From positions 1-27,288 of the forward strand of contig VGYW01000065.1 in NCBI GenBank assembly GCA_016872875.1: a stretch of DNA of 27,288 nucleotides, in the 5' to 3' direction. This document shows positions 17,345-25,379 of the stretch, in pieces; positions within the stretch are counted from its first letter, which is position 1, and the number at the start of each line of letters is the position of its first letter. A program made the translations under genes and the position numbers. This stretch comes from Planctomycetota bacterium (GTDB taxonomy: Bacteria; Planctomycetota; PUPC01; DSUN01). The notes beneath the pieces are model-generated. The model saw nothing but the letters and a program-made list of their open reading frames with translations. It was not told the origin of the DNA and made no database searches.

Positions 17345-17664
17345 CTCCATCATACGTCGCACAATCCGGCCTGCATGGCCCTGAAGAGGACGCCGTCCTC
17401 TCGCTGATTGCTACCGAAATGGCCAGACGCGGCCAACCGAGCGAGGCCCGGAAGATCACTGAGAAGCTCGGCGACAAACCTTCTCGTGCCACGGCCTGGT
17501 ACGCGGTGACCCGCTCGGAAGTGGCGGCATCCCCTGGCAGCTTGTTGCAGATCCTGGAGCGAATCGACACGTTGCGCGGCGACGCTGACAAAGCTGCGTC
17601 CTTTGCCGGGGTGGCCGCCGCTCTCCCCGCAAAATGGTCTCCGTTCCTGACCTGTAAGACATAA
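17345..17664 (+). pseudogene. Remnant of a helical-repeat (TPR-like) protein
   Basis: The plus-strand frame ending with TAA at 17662 reads like alpha-helical repeats: ALSLIATEMARRGQPSEA-type helix pairs, then KITEKLGDKPSRATAWYAV and ILERIDTLRGDADKAASFAGVAAAL. The spacing of small residues (A, G) and the pattern of about 30-35 residues suit TPR/HEAT-like solenoids. The frame continues upstream without a convincing start or ribosome-binding site, and the text before about 17345 loses this character. It is best read as a C-terminal fragment of a larger gene. The opposite strand is also open here (17181-17687), but that reading looks less protein-like over this part. Confidence 0.35.
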
Positions 17665-17804
17665 GCGTGTTTGTTCGCCAAACACACATTCTTGCAGGCG
17701 GTCTCCTTTAGACCATACTTGCTAGCATTGCTACCACGCCCGTTAGGCTTATGCCTGCCAAAAGGTTACGCCTATTTTGATGCCATTCGTGGCTGGCACC
17801 TTTT
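17660..17804. repeat. Cluster of inverted repeats downstream of the duplicated hydrolase genes
   Basis: Several perfect inverted repeats crowd into about 145 bp: CATAAGC (17660-17666) with GCTTATG (17747-17753); directly inside it GTGTTTG (17667-17673) with CAAACAC (17679-17685) around a TTCGC loop; GGTCT (17700-17704) with AGACC (17710-17714); and AAAAGGT (17760-17766) with ACCTTTT (17798-17804). GCAGGC near 17693 could also pair with GCCTGC near 17753. The first three can form one closed multi-arm structure. No family is recognised. Possibilities are a structured RNA, a REP-like element, or the transcription end of the upstream operon. No long T tract marks a classical terminator. Confidence 0.4.
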
Positions 17805-17874
17805 CCGCCCCCCTCAAAGACTTACGGCCATCATGGTGCGCTCTCGCTTTTCACTCATGTGGTTGTTTCCTGTA

Positions 17875-20800
17875 TCACTTCTTTTCCACCACCAGCAGGC
17901 GGTAGTTGTGGCGCTCGACCGGGACGGTCAGCTTCGTGCCATCGAGCTCTGGTGCCGGGGCGTCGTGGGTGACGATGATGGTCCCGTCCTTGCCATGGGC
18001 CGAGAGTTCCGTGCCCTGTTCGGGATCGCTCACGGCCAGGGTCGCCCCCTTCCAGCCCAGCTTGTCGAGGTCGAAGGCGACCTGGGCGGTCTGCTTCTCG
18101 CCGAAGTTGGCCACCAGCAGCAGCAGCTTGCCGGGCCGTTGCCAGCCGGCCAGCTTGATATCGTCGCCCTGCGCCTTCAGCCCGGTCTCGTCCCAGTAGG
18201 CCAGGAAACGCACGTCGTCTTCGCCGATGCCGAACTGCTGGCGCATCGCGATCAGGTTTTGCGCATGTCCGTCGTGGTTGCCGGTCGGCAGGGCGTCGTG
18301 GAGCATGACGGCGGCGAAGTACGCGCGCATGGCCAGGTGCAGGGCCCGCGGATCCCATTCCCCCTGGTACTGGTGCATGAAGTTGACCGCCGTGCCCCAC
18401 TGGCTCGGCCAATCCGCCCGCAGCCGATCGAGCGGCCAGAGGTCCATGAAGTCCTGCTTCATCTCCGGGAAGATGGCGTGCTGCGCGCCGTCGTAAGCGA
18501 CGTCGGCGGCGCCGACCCACGGCACGATCATGTGGTTGCTCATGTGCAGGACGATCTTGCAGGCCTGGCGCTGCTCGAGGAACGCCGAGCGGAGGCGCAG
18601 GAAGTACTCGCGGGTGCCGAACATCCTGAACGTCGGCTGGACGCGGCCGTCCGGAAGCCGGTATCCGCAACCATGTTCGAGATTGTCGCATGGGTACGGG
18701 GTCACGTTATCGAGGTAGCAGCCGTCGATGCCGCACTGCTCCGCGAACCGGCTCCAGTGGAAGACCATGTAGTCGTTGAGCGAGCCGCCGTAGCACAGGG
18801 CCTGGCCGGCAGAGGAGCCGATCCACTCCTCCATGAGATTGTCCCTCATCTCCCGCACCACCAGCGGGGCGTGCCACGGCAGGCGGGTATGGACGAAGTA
18901 CGGTATGGCGAGCCGGCCGGCGTTGTGCTGGTCCCTGACCATCTGTATCCCCCTTTGCAGCAGATTAGCCTTGACCCATGGGCTCGATTGTTGGAGGGCC
19001 TGGTCGTTCGAGTAGGACTTGAAGGTGTCGCCGGCCCACCATTTGTCCTCACGCCAGCCCTTGTGCATCTGCTTGACCGGCGAGGCCTGGAGGGCGAAGG
19101 TGATCGTCCGCGGCGCATCCAGCGTGGCCTCCGAGCTGATGAGGTTCAGGACGAGATCGACTTGCCCGTCGGTGCTCCGCTGGATCTCGATGGCCGGGGT
19201 CTCGTCGGTGGGAATCCATCCCTCGTCGCTGTCGGCAAACCAGCACAGGCCGCCCTTGGTCGAGCCCAGCCAGAGGTACGGGATGAACGACCCGACTCTC
19301 ATGGTCTTGTCGCCCAGGGCCCGGCAGTCCCAGACCCGGCCCTCCCCCTTGGGCGTAAAGCCGTAGGAGAAGCCGCCGCGAATCCCTGTCGTTGCGGCAT
19401 GGAGGTATTCGGCCATCGCTTGGCTGTAGGGCAGGACGATCTTCAGTTTCTTGACGCCGATCGGCTTCTTCGGCGTCAGGGTCATGGTGACCTTGTACAT
19501 GCCGTCGAACTCGGCGCGCACCTCACTCGTGACCGCGATGTCGGCCAACTTGCTTTCGACCTCGACGATCTTGCGGTGATCCTGGTCGAAGCGGGTCTTG
19601 GCCTTGAGGCCTTCCGCCGTCAAGTCCTTGCCGTCGGCGAGCGTGGCGACCAGCCTGCCGGGAGCGGCGAGGATCTCCTTGCCCTGGGTCGTGACCCGGC
19701 TGGGAATGCCCGCCGCGCCGATTTCCATCTCGCGGCCCCAGACGCCCAGCGTGTTGCCCTTCAGCGTCACCGGCGTCCACGGCGAAACCACCTTCTCGAT
19801 GCTTCCGCGCGGCGTATTCCACCACTCGTACTTCTTGGCCAGGTCTTCCTTGGCAAAGGTGCTGTCCTTGCTGACAACGACCTTGCCATCCTTGTCCACC
19901 CACTCGAGGCGGACCGTGTAGGCGCCCAGCGCGAGGTTCTCGAAATGCAGGACCGCCTTGGCATAGGCGTCGGCATCGAGGGTGGTCGTGGCCCGTTTGA
20001 CCTGCTTGCCGGCGGCGTCGCTGACGACGATGACGATCTCCTTGATGGCGCCGCGGTTGGCGTAGGCGGTGAAGTCGCCGAAGACGCGGGCGTAGTCGCG
20101 GACGGGGTTGAAGGTGATGCCGAGGTTCAACACGTCGCCACGGTCCTTGATCTCGTCCTTCGGGATCGGTCCGAAGGAGCGCAGCGACTGCCAGTCGAGC
20201 AGCGTCGCGCCTTTGGCATCGGTCACGGTGATCCGCACCTTGCCCGGTGCCTTCTGGTCACCCGGTGTATCGAGTTCCGGCAGGTTTACTACCTCGGCCA
20301 GCGTACCCTTCTTGACCTCGCCGGCGCCCTCCTTGGTCACGGCGTCCGAGGCGTAGCGCCAGGCGATCTTCGCGTCGGTCTGGCCGAAGGCGGCGAGGTG
20401 CAGCCCGATCTTGCCGGCGGCGGCGTCGCCCACGCCCAGCAGGTGCAGGGCCGGCGCGGTCTTCGACATGACGACTTCGCTGTGCGTGTCGATGTCCGAG
20501 AAGAACGAGGTGCCCTCGAAGGAGTTCTGCTCCGCCGGGCGCTGATAGTTGCGGGCGAACAGCGTGCGGAAGCGCATGCCATCGTGGAATGGTCCCTTGG
20601 TCGTGCCCAGGCTGGCGCGGGGAATCACCAGCTCCATCTCCCACTCGTTCCTGTCGGTGATGCGGCTCTTGGGCTCCCAGCCGCTCTCATAGGTGCTCTC
20701 GCCTGCGTTGCCGTACCCAGGCGTGTTGGGGCGATGCCCCGCAACGACGATGATGCCGGGATTCGTCGTGAACGAGCTGCCGAACCCCGGATGGGCCAGG

Positions 20801-21249
20801 GCGTCATATCGCGCGCCGTGGAAGTTGGCCAGAAATTGACTGGAACAGTGCCGGTTGCCGCTGATCGGGTCAGTCGCATCGACCGAAATCCAGATCTCAT
20901 AGAGGTCATCGGCGAAGAGCGCCGGGTCCGGGCCGCGATCGCGCCGCTGTGACTGCAGCAACCGTTCGCCCGGGCGCAACGGGTCGCGCATGGCGATGTA
21001 GAGGTTCTCCTCGTCCCATATCATCCAGACGCGCGCCTGGCGGGCGCTGATCTGCTTGCCCGTGGTCTGCAAGGCCCGCTGGCTGAAGGCCCCCTGCCAC
21101 TCGGCGTCGTCCACCTTGCCGTCAATGACCGGCTTGGTGGCGGCGTACGGGATGACCGCGACCGGATGCTTGCACTCCGTTTCGGCGGCTAGGCCGCCGG
21201 CGCACGACGCGGCCAGCACGAACATGGCGATGGTGGATCTCTTCTTCAT
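17875..21249 (-). CDS. Secreted CBM9-like / putative glycoside hydrolase (DUF6067/GH123-like), paralog 2 of tandem pair
   Basis: A 1124-residue protein starting at MKKRSTIAM after the ribosome-binding site GAGAAGGAGC, with a signal peptide about 1-21. Inferred order as in its paralog: CBM9-like about 28-268, beta-sandwiches about 280-465, GH123-N-like beta domain about 475-725, TIM-barrel-like about 735-1010 with GIDGCYLDN (D842, D847) and LHMSN, and a C-terminal sandwich ending HNYRLLVVEKK. It has about 23 extra residues in the CBM9-like domain (around 161-190) compared with the paralog. Homology continues past the stop: TGATAC-x-GGAAACA follows both genes, so the duplicated unit includes 3' flanking DNA. 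It is the last gene of its operon. Catalytic residues and substrate are inferred. The middle of the gene is almost the same as in the paralog even at DNA level, consistent with recent duplication or gene conversion. Confidence 0.85.
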   Translation of the reverse strand: MKKRSTIAMFVLAASCAGGLAAETECKHPVAVIPYAATKPVIDGKVDDAEWQGAFSQRALQTTGKQISARQARVWMIWDEENLYIAMRDPLRPGERLLQSQRRDRGPDPALFADDLYEIWISVDATDPISGNRHCSSQFLANFHGARYDALAHPGFGSSFTTNPGIIVVAGHRPNTPGYGNAGESTYESGWEPKSRITDRNEWEMELVIPRASLGTTKGPFHDGMRFRTLFARNYQRPAEQNSFEGTSFFSDIDTHSEVVMSKTAPALHLLGVGDAAAGKIGLHLAAFGQTDAKIAWRYASDAVTKEGAGEVKKGTLAEVVNLPELDTPGDQKAPGKVRITVTDAKGATLLDWQSLRSFGPIPKDEIKDRGDVLNLGITFNPVRDYARVFGDFTAYANRGAIKEIVIVVSDAAGKQVKRATTTLDADAYAKAVLHFENLALGAYTVRLEWVDKDGKVVVSKDSTFAKEDLAKKYEWWNTPRGSIEKVVSPWTPVTLKGNTLGVWGREMEIGAAGIPSRVTTQGKEILAAPGRLVATLADGKDLTAEGLKAKTRFDQDHRKIVEVESKLADIAVTSEVRAEFDGMYKVTMTLTPKKPIGVKKLKIVLPYSQAMAEYLHAATTGIRGGFSYGFTPKGEGRVWDCRALGDKTMRVGSFIPYLWLGSTKGGLCWFADSDEGWIPTDETPAIEIQRSTDGQVDLVLNLISSEATLDAPRTITFALQASPVKQMHKGWREDKWWAGDTFKSYSNDQALQQSSPWVKANLLQRGIQMVRDQHNAGRLAIPYFVHTRLPWHAPLVVREMRDNLMEEWIGSSAGQALCYGGSLNDYMVFHWSRFAEQCGIDGCYLDNVTPYPCDNLEHGCGYRLPDGRVQPTFRMFGTREYFLRLRSAFLEQRQACKIVLHMSNHMIVPWVGAADVAYDGAQHAIFPEMKQDFMDLWPLDRLRADWPSQWGTAVNFMHQYQGEWDPRALHLAMRAYFAAVMLHDALPTGNHDGHAQNLIAMRQQFGIGEDDVRFLAYWDETGLKAQGDDIKLAGWQRPGKLLLLVANFGEKQTAQVAFDLDKLGWKGATLAVSDPEQGTELSAHGKDGTIIVTHDAPAPELDGTKLTVPVERHNYRLLVVEKK

Positions 21250-21265
21250 TGCTCCTTCTCCATAA

Positions 21266-21892
21266 TCACTTCTTCTCCACCACAACCCGGAAACCGAGCC
21301 CGCTGTAGCGGGTGGTGGGAGGGGTCCCGTGCATCTGGCGATACGCGGAGCGGAAGGCAAACGATTCGCCAGCGTTCCAACCCATGCCGCGCATGACACG
21401 CTCCTCTTGCTCATATGGGTTGTTGGTACACATCGTGGCCGGGCCCTGCGGATCAACGGGGTTCTCAACGTCGCGCTTGATGATTCGACACCCCCAGCCT
21501 TCGTACCAATCACTGCACCACTCCCCAACGTTCCCGTACATGTCGTAGAGTCCCCATGCGTTTGGCTTCTTCTGCCCAACCGGGTGGGTTTTCCTCTCCG
21601 CATTGAAGCAGTGCCAAGCGTAGTCGCTCAGCTTGATGTCGAGGCTGGGCCACAACTTCGGGTCGGTCTTCTGGATTATCGTGTAATGGCGGCCTTTCTC
21701 GCCCTTCGGGCTGCCCATCAGGAATTTCCCCGCAGGGATCAGCACGAGTTTCATCTGGACGTTGCTGCCACAGTCCAAGGCGTTCTCGGTGACTGGTGCT
21801 TGCACGTCCTCCTTTTCGCCGGCGTCAACGCCGCCACTGCCCAGAGCCGCGATCGCCGCCGCGAGCAGAACCCATTGATGTGCTTTCTTCAT
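21266..21892 (-). CDS. FGE-sulfatase (SUMF1)-domain protein with central deletion
   Basis: A 208-residue protein. The start is MKKAHQW, with AAGGAG 8 nt upstream and a signal peptide (about 1-24). The in-frame ATG at 21913 lies upstream of that ribosome-binding site. Motifs of the formylglycine-generating-enzyme fold are clear: IPAGKFLMGSPKGEKGRH (54-69), DYAWHCFNA and THPVGQKKPNAWGLYDMYGNVGEWCSDWY (89-130), RVMRGMGWN (165-173), FRSAYR (180-185), GLGFRVV near the end. The middle of the domain, normally about 90-100 residues holding the EVT-x-x-QY and RLPTEAEWEYA motifs, is absent: GRHYTIIQKT runs almost directly into LSDYAW. The Cys pair that binds copper in true FGEs is also missing (SFAFRSAYR has none). 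It is therefore unlikely to convert sulfatase cysteines; it may be a binding remnant or a decaying gene. Its stop is 16 bp before the next start. Confidence 0.85.
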   Translation of the reverse strand: MKKAHQWVLLAAAIAALGSGGVDAGEKEDVQAPVTENALDCGSNVQMKLVLIPAGKFLMGSPKGEKGRHYTIIQKTDPKLWPSLDIKLSDYAWHCFNAERKTHPVGQKKPNAWGLYDMYGNVGEWCSDWYEGWGCRIIKRDVENPVDPQGPATMCTNNPYEQEERVMRGMGWNAGESFAFRSAYRQMHGTPPTTRYSGLGFRVVVEKK

Positions 21893-21963
21893 GATGTGGT
21901 CTCCTTGTGTCAAATGGTGTCGCGTTCACGATGCTCATTTCTCGACCGGTGCTGTTTCCGGTA

Positions 21964-24900
21964 TCACTTCCTCTCCACCACCAGCAGGCGGAAGTTGTGG
22001 CGTTGGACCGGCACGGTCAGCTTCGTGCCGTCGAGCTTTGGCGCCGGGGCGTCGTGGGTGATCGTGGCGGGTCCGCCATGGCCATGGACCGTGAGATTCT
22101 GCCCTTGCTCGGGATCGCTCACGGTCAGGGTCGCGCCCTTCCAGCCCAGCTTGTCGAGGTCGAAGGCGACCTGCGCGGTCTGCTTCTCGCCGAAGTTCGC
22201 CACCAGCAGCAGCAGCTTGCCCGGCCGTTGCCAGCCGGCCAGCTTGATATCGTCGCCCTTGGCCGAAAGGCCGGTCTCATCCCAGTGGGGCAGAAAACGT
22301 ACGTCGTCCTCGCCGATGCCGAAGTCCCGGCGCAAGGCGGCCAGATTGTTGGCATACCCGTTGTTGTTGCCATACGGCAGGGCGTCATGCAGCGTGACCG
22401 TGGCGAAGTAGGCGCGCTTGACGCGGTACAGGTCGGCGGCGGCCCATTGCCTCTGGTATTCGTGCATGAAATCAACCGGCACGCCCCATTGGCCGGGGAA
22501 GTCGACCCGCATCCGCTCCAGGCTCCAGAAGTCCATGAAGTCCTTCTTCATCTCGGGGTAGATCACGTGGTGCTCGCCGTCGTAGGTCAGGTCGGCCGCT
22601 CCCACCCAGGGCAGGATCATGCAGTTGGTCATGTGGATGACCATCATGCTCTTCGGCCGTTTCTCCAGGAACGCCGCCCGGCTGCGCAGGAAGTACTCGC
22701 GCGTGCCGAACATCTGGAAGGCCGGCTGGATGCGTCCGTCCGGCAGACGGTAGCCGCGTCCCGCCTCGATCTTGTCGCATTGCATGGGCGCCATGTTGTC
22801 AATGTAGTAGCCGTCGATGCCGCACTCCTCGGCCCACTTGCTCCAGTTGTGGATCATGTAGTCGTTCAACGCCTTTTCGTAGACGAGCGACCCGGAACCG
22901 TAGGACATGAACCTGGACCGCCATTCCTCGGCAAAGACTCCCAATTCCGGGATCAGATGCGCTGGCAGCAAGGCGGAGTGGATGAAGTAGGGCACGGCCG
23001 AACGGCCCGCCTTGTGCTGCGCCTCGACTTCCTTCTTCGACTGCTCGATGTAGTCCTTCACGGCGCAGGGGACGGAGGCGAAGATGAGGTTCTGCATATG
23101 GGCGTAATTCTTGAAGGTGTCGCCGCACCACCAGTTGTTCTCGCGCCAGCGGGGCGGCATCGCCTTGACCGGCGAGGCCTGCAACGCGAAGGTGATGGTG
23201 CGCGGGCCGTCGAGCGTCGCCTCGGCGCTGACCAGGTTGAACACCAGGTCGGCCTGGCCCGCCTTGTTGCGCTGGATCTCGACCGCCGGAACCTCGTCGT
23301 TGGGAATCCACCCCTCGTCGCTGTCCGCGAACCAGCACAGCCCGCCCTTGGTCGAGCCGATCCAGATATAGGGGATGAATGAGCCGACCTTCATGGTCTT
23401 GTCGCCGAGTATCCGGCAGTCCCAGACCCGTCCCTTCCCCTGCGGCGTGAAGCCATACCAGTAACCGCTGCGGATCTCGGCCGTGACCGCATGGACGTAC
23501 TCGCCCATCGCTGCCGTGTAGGGCAGGACCAGCTTCAGATCCTTGACCGCGACCGGCCGCTTCGGCGTCAGGGTCATGGTGACCTTGTACATGCCGTCGA
23601 ACTCGGCGCGCACCTCGCTCGTGACCGCGACCTCGCCCAGCTTGCTCTCGACCGCGACGATCTTGCGGTGATCCTGGTCGAACCGTGTCTTGGCCTTGAG
23701 GCCTTCCGCCGTCACTTGCTTGCCGTCGGCCAGCGTGGCCACCAGCCTGCCGGGCGCGGCGAGGATCTCCTTGCCCTGGGTCGTGACCCGCGCGGGGATG
23801 CCCGCAGCGCCGATCTCCATCTCGCGGCCCCAGACGCCCAGCGTGTTGCCTTTCAGCGTCACCGGCGTCCAAGGCGCCACCACCTTCTCGATGCTGCCGC
23901 GGGGCGTGTTCCACCACTCGTACTTCTTGGCCAGGTCTTCCTTGGCAAAGCTGCTGTCCCTGCCGACAATGGCCTTGCCATCCTTGTCCAGGCACTCGAG
24001 GCGGACCGTGTAGGCGCCCAGCGCGAGGTTCTCGAAATGCAGGACCGCCTTGGCATAGGCGTCGGCATCGATGGTGGTCTTTGCCCGCTTGATCTCCCTG
24101 CCGGCGGCGTCGCGGACCACGATGACGATCTCACGGATCTGGTCACGATTGTCGTAGTTGATGAAGTCGCCGAAAACGCGGGTGTAGTCGCGGACGGGGT
24201 TGAAGTTGACGCCCAGGTTCAGCACGTCGCCGCGGTCGGCGATCGCCTCCTTGGGGATGCCCGCGAAAACCCGCTGGGACTGCCAGTCGAGCAGCGTCGC
24301 CCCGCCGGCGCCGGTCACCGTGATGCGCACCTTGCCCTTCCCGTCACCGGGCGTATCGAGTTCCGGCAGGTTGACCACCTCACCCAGAACGCCCTTCTTC
24401 ACGTCGCCGGCACCCTCCTTGGTCACGGTGTCCGAGGCGTAGCGCCAGGCGATCTTGGCGTCGGTCTGGCCGAGAGCGGCCAGGTGCAGCCCGATCTTGC
24501 CGGTCGCTGCATCACCCACGCCCAGGAGGTGCAGGGCCGGCGCGGTCTTGGACATGACGAATTCGCTATGGGTGTCGATCACCGAGAAGGACGACGTGCC
24601 CTCGAAGGAGCACTGCTCCCACGGGCGCTTGTAGTTGCGGGCGATCAGGGTGCGGAAATGCATGCCATCCTGGAACGGCCCTTTGGTCGTGCCCAGGCTG
24701 GCTCGCGGGATGACCAGCTCCATCTCCCACTCGTTCTTGTCCGTGAGCCGGCTTTTCGGTTCCCAGTTGGTGTCGTAGCTCGAGGTGCGCGAGTTGCCCA
24801 CCGCCGGCTGGTGCAGCGCGTCGTAGCGCCCGCCGGCGAAGTTGCCGAGGAACTGCGTGGAACAGTCCGGCTGGCCGGTCAGCGTGTCGGTGGCCCCCAC

Positions 24901-25269
24901 GGAGATCCAGATCTCGTAGCAGTCGTCGTAGATGATATCGAGATCCGTGCCGCTCGGACGGCCGCGATGCTGCTGGATGGGCCGTTCGCTCGGCCGCAGC
25001 GGATCGCGCATGGCGATGTAGATATTCTCCTCGTCCCACATCATCCAAAAGCGCGTCTGGCGCGAGCTGATCTGTCCGCCCGTCGTCCGCAGCGCCCGCT
25101 GGCTGAAGGCCCCCTGCCATTCGGCATCGTCAACCTTGCCGTCGATGGCCGGCTTGGTGGCGGCATACGGGATCACCGCCACCGGGTGCTTGTACTCCGT
25201 TTCGGCGGCCATGACGCCGGCGCATGTGGCGGCCATGGCGAGCTTGGCGATTGTCGCTCTCTTTTTCAT
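21964..25269 (-). CDS. Secreted CBM9-like / putative glycoside hydrolase (DUF6067/GH123-like), paralog 1 of tandem pair
   Basis: A 1101-residue protein. The start is MKKRATIAK, preceded by AGGAG at good spacing and followed by a signal peptide (about 1-22, ending VMAA). An upstream in-frame ATG at 25368 would add 33 polar residues before the signal peptide and is less likely. Inferred layout: CBM9/DOMON-like sandwich about 28-245 (AIDGKVDDAEW, then the conserved NEWEMELVIPRASLG); beta-sandwiches about 255-440; GH123-N/DUF6067-like beta domain about 450-705; TIM-barrel-like domain about 715-985 with GIDGYYIDN (D819, D824) and VIHMTN; C-terminal sandwich to 1101. It probably acts on a polysaccharide outside the cytoplasm; the reaction is unknown. 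The gene at 17875-21249 is a close paralog: residues 410-560 are nearly identical, while the region before GIDGYYIDN differs strongly. The 71-bp gap downstream leads to the FGE-like gene. Confidence 0.85.
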   Translation of the reverse strand: MKKRATIAKLAMAATCAGVMAAETEYKHPVAVIPYAATKPAIDGKVDDAEWQGAFSQRALRTTGGQISSRQTRFWMMWDEENIYIAMRDPLRPSERPIQQHRGRPSGTDLDIIYDDCYEIWISVGATDTLTGQPDCSTQFLGNFAGGRYDALHQPAVGNSRTSSYDTNWEPKSRLTDKNEWEMELVIPRASLGTTKGPFQDGMHFRTLIARNYKRPWEQCSFEGTSSFSVIDTHSEFVMSKTAPALHLLGVGDAATGKIGLHLAALGQTDAKIAWRYASDTVTKEGAGDVKKGVLGEVVNLPELDTPGDGKGKVRITVTGAGGATLLDWQSQRVFAGIPKEAIADRGDVLNLGVNFNPVRDYTRVFGDFINYDNRDQIREIVIVVRDAAGREIKRAKTTIDADAYAKAVLHFENLALGAYTVRLECLDKDGKAIVGRDSSFAKEDLAKKYEWWNTPRGSIEKVVAPWTPVTLKGNTLGVWGREMEIGAAGIPARVTTQGKEILAAPGRLVATLADGKQVTAEGLKAKTRFDQDHRKIVAVESKLGEVAVTSEVRAEFDGMYKVTMTLTPKRPVAVKDLKLVLPYTAAMGEYVHAVTAEIRSGYWYGFTPQGKGRVWDCRILGDKTMKVGSFIPYIWIGSTKGGLCWFADSDEGWIPNDEVPAVEIQRNKAGQADLVFNLVSAEATLDGPRTITFALQASPVKAMPPRWRENNWWCGDTFKNYAHMQNLIFASVPCAVKDYIEQSKKEVEAQHKAGRSAVPYFIHSALLPAHLIPELGVFAEEWRSRFMSYGSGSLVYEKALNDYMIHNWSKWAEECGIDGYYIDNMAPMQCDKIEAGRGYRLPDGRIQPAFQMFGTREYFLRSRAAFLEKRPKSMMVIHMTNCMILPWVGAADLTYDGEHHVIYPEMKKDFMDFWSLERMRVDFPGQWGVPVDFMHEYQRQWAAADLYRVKRAYFATVTLHDALPYGNNNGYANNLAALRRDFGIGEDDVRFLPHWDETGLSAKGDDIKLAGWQRPGKLLLLVANFGEKQTAQVAFDLDKLGWKGATLTVSDPEQGQNLTVHGHGGPATITHDAPAPKLDGTKLTVPVQRHNFRLLVVERK

Positions 25270-25286
25270 TGCTTTCTCCTGTCTTG

Positions 25287-25304
25287 GGAGCCCGTTCCGG
25301 CTCC
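25287..25304. promoter_or_regulatory. GC-rich hairpin in the leader of the next gene
   Basis: A perfect 6-bp inverted repeat GGAGCC/GGCTCC with a 6-nt loop lies between the first two genes of the operon, about 18 nt upstream of the chosen start at 25269. On the plus strand it is followed by a T-rich tract (GGTTGTTGTTGTTTTTTG), the layout of an intrinsic terminator, but no plus-strand gene ends here. On the transcribed minus strand the hairpin sits just before the AGGAG ribosome-binding site, so a role in mRNA stability or translation is more plausible. Function is inferred only. Confidence 0.35.
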
Positions 25305-25379
25305 GGTTGTTGTTGTTTTTTGTCACCGACCGAGACTCGGGCGAAAGATGGTGGTCAACATTCTCCATCTGCGTTCTCC

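Noticed and set aside
17181..17687. A 168-residue minus-strand ORF
   Set aside because: Its first half is antisense to the more protein-like TPR-type remnant and only the tail looks coding, so it is not a whole gene.
17742..17748. GTTAGGC, which matches the integron attC core GTTRRRY
   Set aside because: No matching RYYYAAC partner is found at the expected distance and no integrase gene is present.
17814..17858. A 14-codon minus-strand ORF just after the stop at 17875
   Set aside because: It is too short and has no strong ribosome-binding site or other support.
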